From: an uncultured Lachnospiraceae bacterium
GTDB lineage: Bacteria > Bacillota > Clostridia > Lachnospirales > Lachnospiraceae
Length of the DNA stretch: 28,582 nt
NCBI GenBank assembly: GCA_910584845.1
Contig: CAJUDH010000029.1
Span: 1-28,582 of the forward strand
Direction of reading: 5' to 3'
The translations under genes and the position numbers were made by a program. The notes beneath the pieces were generated by a model. That model was not told the origin of the DNA and made no database searches. It saw only the letters and a list, made by a program, of their open reading frames with translations. Positions 23,437 through 28,582 of this stretch are shown in pieces (the stretch's first letter is position 1; the number at the start of each line of letters is the position of its first letter).

Positions 23437-25212
23437 TTATAAAGATATATTTATTTTTAATTTTTTTATTGTATATAAAATGCCTTTTTCTTTTAAATAC
23501 ATATAAAATCTATATGATTTGCTCCGTTTGTTTTGTATAAAAATAAAAAATTTTTCTAATCTTTGCAAACCTCTTATATGTTGTATTTGAAAGGCATTAC
23601 ATCTTTTAATTAGAACTTTATCATAAACATTTTTATTGTTCTTAATAAACGTGGTAACTTCTATTATAGAATCGTTTCCATTAATATAAAGAATTCCATT
23701 TCTGATATTAGAACGCCCTTTTGTTACTACACTTTGTATCTCCTTGCAAGAACCATATTGATAAAAAGAAAGTGGCAGTTTATTTTCTCTATTTGATATT
23801 CTGTATGTATAAACAAAGTCATCATGTATTAATGTTTTGATGAAACAGGGGAATATGGTTTCGGGATGTATGTTTGAATAAAATTCACATTCTGCAATAC
23901 CGTAATTGCATCCTTGCGCAGATAAGATCTGTATCACACAACTGGTAACCTTAGACTGTTTTAATATTTCTATATCCAAAGGACAGCCATTCTGTAATAA
24001 AGGGCCGGCTTCCATAGTAAAACCAGTATTAAACGAAATTCTTAATTTTTCAATATTACTATCATTATTAATATTACCATAAATTCTAATTAATGATATT
24101 TCCTGACCGTGTTCCCATTGAAAACGCACGGTTTTGTTATTATCATTTTCATCGGGCTTCCATAAATAATCAGAAGGTATCATCTCCTTTTCCATGATTT
24201 CCTTTGTATTGAACAAGCAAAAATCATTCAAATATTCTGCTCTCCCTGAAGAAACAGAAATTGATGCTGCATAAGATAAACTGTCGGTTCTCCTCTGCCA
24301 ATAAATATCGTCTCCATTGATGATCCTGTCTGCATGGCTAAGCCCATATTGCGATGTATATTCCTGTAAAGCTTTCCCTAATTTGTTCCTTCTTAGTAAA
24401 ATGGATGTTGCACTTTTCGCTGCAGGCAAACGTACCCTGTCTTTCCATAGATACATGGATGTGCCGATAAAATCATAATGATATTTTTTTGTGTTGACTA
24501 TGGGACGTTGCGTGGATCGGATATTATCTGCGAAAAAATCTGGTTTCGAAAAATAAGCTAAACAATAAGCAAATTTTTTTAAAATCATAGGTTTATATTT
24601 ATTGCCTGGCCGTGACAAAATTTCACCCATAACGGTGTCAAACACAATGGCTAACATGCGATGGTCCGGATGCTCATCATTATCCACACAAAAAATAAGG
24701 TCTGCTTTCATATCCAATATCACTGATTTTAGATCGCGGGCATAATTGCGTGAATGATACGGACTATGAACCCCTCTTTTTTGATAAGAATAATCGACGT
24801 GATTTCCAACGCCATATGTCTCTAAATGTCCACTTGGAGATTTAACCGTATTTACTCGTGCATGAAACAAATGCTGTGGATAAGAAAAGGAGGTATCCCC
24901 GTATCCTAAAAGAATTATATTTTTAGGCGGGATTCCTAAAATTTTTAGTGCATTTTGAGCTTCTTTCATTCTTACTTCAGGATCTAATTCATAGTCCCCA
25001 TTGGTCGTATAAACCACATATATTTCTGCTCCCATATGTAACAGGTTTAAAATGGTATGTCCTGCCACATTGATTTCATCATCTTGGTGTGGCACAATAA
25101 CCAACGCTTTTCGCATTGTTAAATCTGCATTATAAAATGAATTATCAAATTGTTCCTTTTTAGTCAAGATACCGTTCCTTTTGTTAAAGTATATTTTTAT
25201 TTCCTTGCCCAT
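23437..25212 (-). CDS. PIG-L/LmbE-family deacetylase with extra C-terminal domains
   Basis: Residues 35-190 form the PIG-L fold: VIVPHQDDEINVAGH at 39-53 (family consensus PHPDDE, with Gln in place of the second Pro), VVYTTNGD at 66-73 and DNDEHPDHRM at 177-186 supply the zinc ligands and catalytic Asp. This family removes acetyl groups from N-acetylated amino sugars or related substrates. Residues of about 350-460 look like a galactose-binding/discoidin-type beta sandwich and the last 130 residues are a Lys/Arg-rich segment of unknown function. At 591 residues it is much longer than usual (about 230-270). The start is uncertain: the ATG at 25212 overlaps the upstream gene by 16 bases, whereas a TTG at 25167 has the better ribosome binding site (AAAGGAA). 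There is no signal peptide. Confidence 0.8.
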   Translation of the reverse strand: MGKEIKIYFNKRNGILTKKEQFDNSFYNADLTMRKALVIVPHQDDEINVAGHTILNLLHMGAEIYVVYTTNGDYELDPEVRMKEAQNALKILGIPPKNIILLGYGDTSFSYPQHLFHARVNTVKSPSGHLETYGVGNHVDYSYQKRGVHSPYHSRNYARDLKSVILDMKADLIFCVDNDEHPDHRMLAIVFDTVMGEILSRPGNKYKPMILKKFAYCLAYFSKPDFFADNIRSTQRPIVNTKKYHYDFIGTSMYLWKDRVRLPAAKSATSILLRRNKLGKALQEYTSQYGLSHADRIINGDDIYWQRRTDSLSYAASISVSSGRAEYLNDFCLFNTKEIMEKEMIPSDYLWKPDENDNNKTVRFQWEHGQEISLIRIYGNINNDSNIEKLRISFNTGFTMEAGPLLQNGCPLDIEILKQSKVTSCVIQILSAQGCNYGIAECEFYSNIHPETIFPCFIKTLIHDDFVYTYRISNRENKLPLSFYQYGSCKEIQSVVTKGRSNIRNGILYINGNDSIIEVTTFIKNNKNVYDKVLIKRCNAFQIQHIRGLQRLEKFFIFIQNKRSKSYRFYMYLKEKGILYTIKKLKINISL

Positions 25213-26159
25213 AAAACTAATTGCTTATACAATGAAGGGCAAATTCTAAGGATATTAACTAGAAATATATATTTAACATCCCACCCCCTCCCCCCTATGT
25301 GTTTTTTTCGTAGAGACTTCACAATTTTTTTCATTTCTTGTTCAAATTCTAAATCTTGGCCCGCAGCCACATACATATTATAAATGGCAATTTCTGTCCT
25401 CATATGGTAATAACTAAGTTCCTTTTTATATAAAGGGGCAGATTTGCCTAAATAAATTTCGATTTCTTTTGGGATTTTTCGCATTTTAAAGTGTTCTGCC
25501 GAAAGCTTGCCATGCATAATCCCTGCTTGATTAACCCTGTAAAAATAAATACAATTATTGACGCATACCACTTTGTCTGCCTTCCAACATAATTTATATG
25601 TGGTCCGCGCATCTTCATTTAATTGCCCCACAGGGAACCTAATATCATCAAATAGTTCCATTTTATATAATTTACTCCACGACATATCTTTTATATCATG
25701 TTTCACTAAATGGTTCCGAAGGGCACTATCACCAGAGCGAAATATAAGGTTCCTTTTTTTCTGCTTTTTACTCAAATTTTTAACATTAGAAGTTTCTTCC
25801 CCTTGCACAATATCTGCCTGATATAGCACGGCAGCATTCAACAATACCTCCAGGTACTTATCACACACATAGTCGTCGCTGTCAATAAATGTAATATATT
25901 CCCCGGTGGCAATATCAACCCCCGCATTTCTTGCATCAGATAGCCCGCCGTTTTTCTTATGGACCACAACGATCCGCTTATCCTTTTTCGCATAATTATC
26001 GCAAATGGTTCCACAGGTATCTGGCGACCCGTCGTCAACTAAAATAAGTTCAAAATGTGGATATGTCTGATTTAAAATGCTTTCTATACATGCATCAATA
26101 TATTTTTCCACTTTATATACGGGGACTACAATACTTATCCGCGGCCTGTAACCTTTCAT
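25197..26159 (-). CDS. Family 2 glycosyltransferase
   Basis: The 320-residue protein has the classic GT2 A-fold: RISIVVPVYKVEKYIDACIE at about 6-25, LILVDDGSPDTCG near 38-50, NGGLSDARNAGVDIATGEYI near 70-89 and FIDSDDYV (the DxD metal motif). It would add one sugar to the lipid-linked repeat unit at the inner membrane face. The C-terminus is basic and amphipathic and may associate with the membrane. Its ATG overlaps the stop of the upstream glycerophosphotransferase by four bases, and its end overlaps the PIG-L frame. The segment KKHIGGRGWDV lies on a G6-A-G5 stretch at 25284-25295, which is interrupted and less likely to slip than the longer runs. Confidence 0.85.
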   Translation of the reverse strand: MKGYRPRISIVVPVYKVEKYIDACIESILNQTYPHFELILVDDGSPDTCGTICDNYAKKDKRIVVVHKKNGGLSDARNAGVDIATGEYITFIDSDDYVCDKYLEVLLNAAVLYQADIVQGEETSNVKNLSKKQKKRNLIFRSGDSALRNHLVKHDIKDMSWSKLYKMELFDDIRFPVGQLNEDARTTYKLCWKADKVVCVNNCIYFYRVNQAGIMHGKLSAEHFKMRKIPKEIEIYLGKSAPLYKKELSYYHMRTEIAIYNMYVAAGQDLEFEQEMKKIVKSLRKKHIGGRGWDVKYIFLVNILRICPSLYKQLVLWARK

Positions 26160-27409
26160 TGGCTTCCTCTTTTCTGCCTTACCCGTTTATATATCTCCTC
26201 AAAGGTACGCTTTGAATTGTTGGCATCATAAATAGGGAAATATTCCTTATGCGCCCCCTCATACTGGCTGCCAACAGAGAACCCTTCTTCCACCATGTCC
26301 TGTATATGGCCCAGCAAGCTGTTTATGTCGTTGCCCCATTTCGAAAACGGGTTTTCTTTATAGGAAAAGTACCCTTCGGGGTATTGGTGGGCCCTATAGG
26401 TATCCTCATCAAACTGGTAAAAAACCACCGGCTTCTTCATATAAATAAAGTCAAAAAAAATGCTGGAATAGTCTGTGACCAGCGCCCTGGCCTCCTTGAC
26501 CAGTTCCGGCAACTGGTAGCTTCCCTTATCTGCTATAATAACCCGGCCTGACCTGCATGCCCTTTGGAACAGGTGTACATACCGCTGCATCTGTGGGTGC
26601 AGGTAAAAAATAAAGGTGATATGATTGCATTCTGCAATTTCAGTTAGCCTTTCATGGTTAATCACCTCTGCCCAATGCCGGAAATAGTTGGATTCTTCAA
26701 ATTTGTCAGTGCCTTCAAATTCCAGCATCCTTGGGTCTTTGGGGAAAAGCCAGTCGCGCCATGTAGGCATGACCAATACGAACCTGCCGCTATTTGGCGT
26801 ACCGCCATGGAGGAGGTCGTGGCGGCATTGCCCCCCAACATAGGCCACGTGGCCTTCTGGGTACCCATACTGGCTTTTCACATAAAGGTACTCCGGCCAC
26901 GCCCCGCAGCAGAACAGGCGGAATTTTGTAGAACGGTAATGCATAAATGGGCAGTCATTTATAATAGTCCCATGCTGCAAAAAGAATATTTTGTTGTTCA
27001 TCAGGTTTAATTTCCTGAATAGAAACCCGCACAGGGTATTGGGGCCATTGTTTTTTTGGGAGCTGATATTCGCCTGGCATGCCAAATAATAAGCCCAATG
27101 CCTGAAGGAGCCAAACGGTATTACATTGCCAGCATATGGCTTTACTTTTTCATAGTCTTCTGCCGTTTTGTCTATGGCATAATAGCACGCAACCTTCTTT
27201 TGGCCTTCCATGCAATATTTAAAAAAGGCAAAGCCGTTGTCCCTGGCTTCATCTTTACGTTCACATACCAGCCATATATCCCGTTTTTTATACCTTAGCC
27301 AGCAGGCATATATGGCTGCTGCCGGAAGGTATGCCAGCGTTAAAATATCCGATATTTTAAGGATTGCCAGCTTGGGCCCCAGGCGTTTTTTAATATTTGA
27401 CATAAACAT
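26156..27409 (-). CDS. CDP-glycerol glycerophosphotransferase (TagB/TagF family), second copy
   Basis: Family motifs are in order: FFLQHGTIINDCPF (the HGT motif), LVMPTWRDW, FIFYLHPQMQRY and LVTDYSSIFFDFIYMKKP, followed by YFSYKENPF. The frame is open up to a TTG at 27514, but that part crosses a GC-rich inverted repeat and has no homology-like features. I therefore begin at the ATG at 27409 (an alternative ATG is two codons later, at 27403); no clear ribosome binding site precedes either. This gives 417 residues with one hydrophobic segment near the N-terminus. It differs strongly from the copy at 18724-19899, so the two probably act on different acceptors. The gene starts the AT-richer section of the locus after a 283-base gap and overlaps the next GT2 by ATGA. 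Confidence 0.8.
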   Translation of the reverse strand: MFMSNIKKRLGPKLAILKISDILTLAYLPAAAIYACWLRYKKRDIWLVCERKDEARDNGFAFFKYCMEGQKKVACYYAIDKTAEDYEKVKPYAGNVIPFGSFRHWAYYLACQANISSQKNNGPNTLCGFLFRKLNLMNNKIFFLQHGTIINDCPFMHYRSTKFRLFCCGAWPEYLYVKSQYGYPEGHVAYVGGQCRHDLLHGGTPNSGRFVLVMPTWRDWLFPKDPRMLEFEGTDKFEESNYFRHWAEVINHERLTEIAECNHITFIFYLHPQMQRYVHLFQRACRSGRVIIADKGSYQLPELVKEARALVTDYSSIFFDFIYMKKPVVFYQFDEDTYRAHQYPEGYFSYKENPFSKWGNDINSLLGHIQDMVEEGFSVGSQYEGAHKEYFPIYDANNSKRTFEEIYKRVRQKRGSQ

Positions 27410-27692
27410 ATAAGGTTTTATTTTATAAAATATCAAGGCTATGTTTGAAAGCTGCCTTGTGCCAGATGGGTACCATACCCCGTAGGGATGGGGCCTGGAA
27501 GGGCCCCGCCCCAATGGGGTATTTAATTGAAACAGCCACGTTATGCCCTATTGGGCACACTATAAAACCAATGCAAGGATATGTTTTAATGCAGCAATGG
27601 TGGTAGGGATAAGCCTAAAATTTCCCTGGTGCTTAAAGCAGCCGGTAAAGCCCCCCACAGATGGGAGGCAGCTGCCCCCCCACATCTGCCAC
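27410..27692. other. Intergenic region between the GC-rich GT2 and the rest of the locus
   Basis: No gene is supported here. The region changes from GC-rich to AT-rich. Just after the GT2 stop there is an inverted repeat, CAGATG at 27658-27663 with CATCTG at 27683-27688, around a perfect palindrome (GGCAGCTGCC at 27667-27676) and a C7 run (27675-27681). A TTTTATAAAATA sequence at about 27417-27428 gives a possible -10 element just before the next gene, with a poor -35, so a local promoter is possible but unproven. Confidence 0.4.
27476..27521. repeat. Nested GC-rich inverted repeats upstream of the glycerophosphotransferase
   Basis: An outer pair TACCCC (27476-27481) and GGGGTA (27516-27521) surrounds an inner hairpin GGGGCC (27490-27495) and GGCCCC (27502-27507) with a six-base loop. 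A smaller palindromic pair, TGCCC/GGGCA, lies at 27544-27557. No U-tract follows on the - strand, so it is not a standard terminator. It could be a leader RNA structure or a recombination scar at the composition boundary. Confidence 0.5.
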
Positions 27693-28520
27693 CTAAAGCC
27701 GCCCCCGGAGCACCCTGCCGTACAAAAGCTTCCTGGCCCATACCGGCGCCAGCCCACCGGCTACCCTTACCGCACAGTTCCCCAGGTACTCCCTGCGCGT
27801 TATGAACCCGGAGCCCAGCATCCGCCCCTCCAGGTCCAGCACCCCCCTTACGTACCCGAGCCCGCCCCTGCGGGCATGCATCCCGTTGCCTACCCGGGCA
27901 TGCACCAGCACCTCGCCGATGTTGCATGCCCGGTAGCCCTTCTGCAGCATCCTCACCCACAGGTAGTAGTCCTCCGCCAGCCCCACGTCCACGTAGCCCC
28001 CGGCCCCCTCCACCGCGCCCTTTTTATACATCACCGCCATGTGGTTCATCGGGTTCCTCCGCCTGGCAAACGTTAGGATCTCCCCATGGCTGCGCGGCAC
28101 ATGGCGGATGCAGGACACCCCACCGGCTTCCGTCTCGAATTCGGCTATGTCCCCGCTGCACAACGCCAGCCCCGGGTCCTTTTCGAATGCCCCCAGCTGC
28201 AGCCGGCACCTCCCGGGCAGCGCTATGTCGTCGCTGTCCATCCGCGCCACCAGCCCGTACCGGCAGCGCTCCAGCCCTTCGTTCAGCGCCCCGGCCAGCC
28301 CACGGTTCTCCTCCAGGCGCACCACCTGGAACAGCCCCGGGTACCCCGACTCAAAGGACGAGACCGCCTGGTCTAGCCCTGCCGTCAGCGGCCCGTCGCA
28401 CACCAGCACAAAGTCGCTGGGGGGCACCGTCTGGCCAAGCATGCTCTGCACGGCCGGCACCAGGTACTCCGCCGACTCCTTTTTATATACGGACATCAAT
28501 ACCGAATATCCCGGGTACAT
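27693..28520 (-). CDS. Family 2 glycosyltransferase (AmsE-like), very GC-rich
   Basis: The 275-residue protein shows YSVLMSVYKKESAEYLVPAV near residues 5-24, VLVCDGPLTAGLD near 38-50, ENRGLAGALNEGL near 72-84, ARMDSDDIALPGR (DxD) near 92-104 and VGLAEDYYLWVRML near 178-191 (catalytic acidic pair). This is the pattern of amylovoran-type AmsE transferases. The ATG is preceded by GGGGAGGGGG at close distance. Nearly every third codon position is G or C, in sharp contrast with all other genes here, and the whole stretch from 27690 to 28582 is GC-rich. It probably adds a sugar to the same lipid-linked unit, but it has a different origin. The locus continues beyond the window to the right. Confidence 0.85.
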   Translation of the reverse strand: MYPGYSVLMSVYKKESAEYLVPAVQSMLGQTVPPSDFVLVCDGPLTAGLDQAVSSFESGYPGLFQVVRLEENRGLAGALNEGLERCRYGLVARMDSDDIALPGRCRLQLGAFEKDPGLALCSGDIAEFETEAGGVSCIRHVPRSHGEILTFARRRNPMNHMAVMYKKGAVEGAGGYVDVGLAEDYYLWVRMLQKGYRACNIGEVLVHARVGNGMHARRGGLGYVRGVLDLEGRMLGSGFITRREYLGNCAVRVAGGLAPVWARKLLYGRVLRGRL

Positions 28521-28582
28521 TGCCCTACCCCCTCCCCGGGCCCCGCGGCCCCTGCGGCATCATCCAGCCGGCCGTCAACCCC

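Noticed and set aside
25284..25295. G6-A-G5 stretch in the GT2 gene at 25197-26159
   Set aside because: The interrupting A limits slippage and the gene is intact.
27410..27514. N-terminal extension of the second glycerophosphotransferase from a TTG at 27514
   Set aside because: The extra 35 codons run through an inverted repeat and have no protein-like features; the family begins near the ATG at 27409.
27675..27681. C7 run after the GC-rich GT2 gene
   Set aside because: It is non-coding and in GC-rich DNA where short runs are expected.
27586..27960. A 124-codon - strand ORF and several + strand ORFs over the GC-rich end (27543-28376)
   Set aside because: They overlap the clear GT2 gene in other frames; high GC removes stop codons and creates long spurious frames. 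Compositions rich in Pro, Arg, His or Gly without motifs confirm this.
1..28582. CRISPR arrays, tRNA or rRNA genes, riboswitches
   Set aside because: I saw no regularly spaced repeats, no tRNA-like cloverleaf sequence and no conserved riboswitch core; reading by eye could miss a divergent one.

Overview
The window looks like an accessory, cell-envelope part of a low-to-mid GC Gram-positive anaerobe, most likely a Lachnospiraceae/Clostridia gut-type genome. The reasons are a choline-binding-type (YG/GW) cell-wall-binding repeat protein at the left end, strong AGGAGG-type ribosome binding sites, TagF-like CDP-glycerol transferases, and a decayed clostridial ICE-type tyrosine integrase. The species cannot be named from the sequence.

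Left part, + strand (1-5260). The 3' part of a cell-wall-binding repeat protein ends at 1442 and is followed by a hairpin. Next comes about 1.3 kb of decayed DNA containing a broken tyrosine recombinase (about 1985-2545). After it is a compact AT-rich three-gene operon: a C-terminally membrane-anchored protein of unknown function, a GNAT acetyltransferase, and a protein with a decayed P-loop kinase-like N-terminus and a C-terminal ASCH domain.

Right part, - strand (28520 down to 5358). This is one long, co-directional surface-glycan locus with many 1-16 bp gene overlaps. The upstream half (28520-14423) encodes two GT2 glycosyltransferases, two CDP-glycerol glycerophosphotransferases, a TagD-like cytidylyltransferase, a PIG-L deacetylase, a KamA-like radical SAM enzyme, an ATP-grasp protein cut by an amber codon, an EpsG/Wzy-like polymerase, a Wzx-like flippase, a glutamine-dependent asparagine-synthase-type amidotransferase and a frameshifted DUF1919 protein. 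Together they suggest a phosphoglycerol-containing, amidated glycopolymer, possibly carrying a beta-amino acid.

The downstream half (14106-5358) encodes a GT-C transferase, a class II aldolase, two nucleotidyltransferases, a GT-C/uridine-kinase-like fusion, a HAD phosphatase, a GtrA flippase, a GtrB-like GT2 and a GDPD/PLC-like protein. I read it as a GtrA/GtrB/GT-C three-component glycosylation module that makes its own unusual activated sugar.

The most unusual signal is three long G homopolymers on the coding strand: G10 at 7733-7742, G8 at 14817-14824 and G9 at 19167-19175. They sit where a one-base slip would fuse two proteins, restore a broken gene, or break an intact gene. This is the pattern of slipped-strand phase variation, though homopolymer sequencing error is the competing explanation and must be excluded. 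The GT2 gene at the right edge is strikingly GC-rich compared with the rest, and the boundary carries nested inverted repeats, so the locus is a mosaic.
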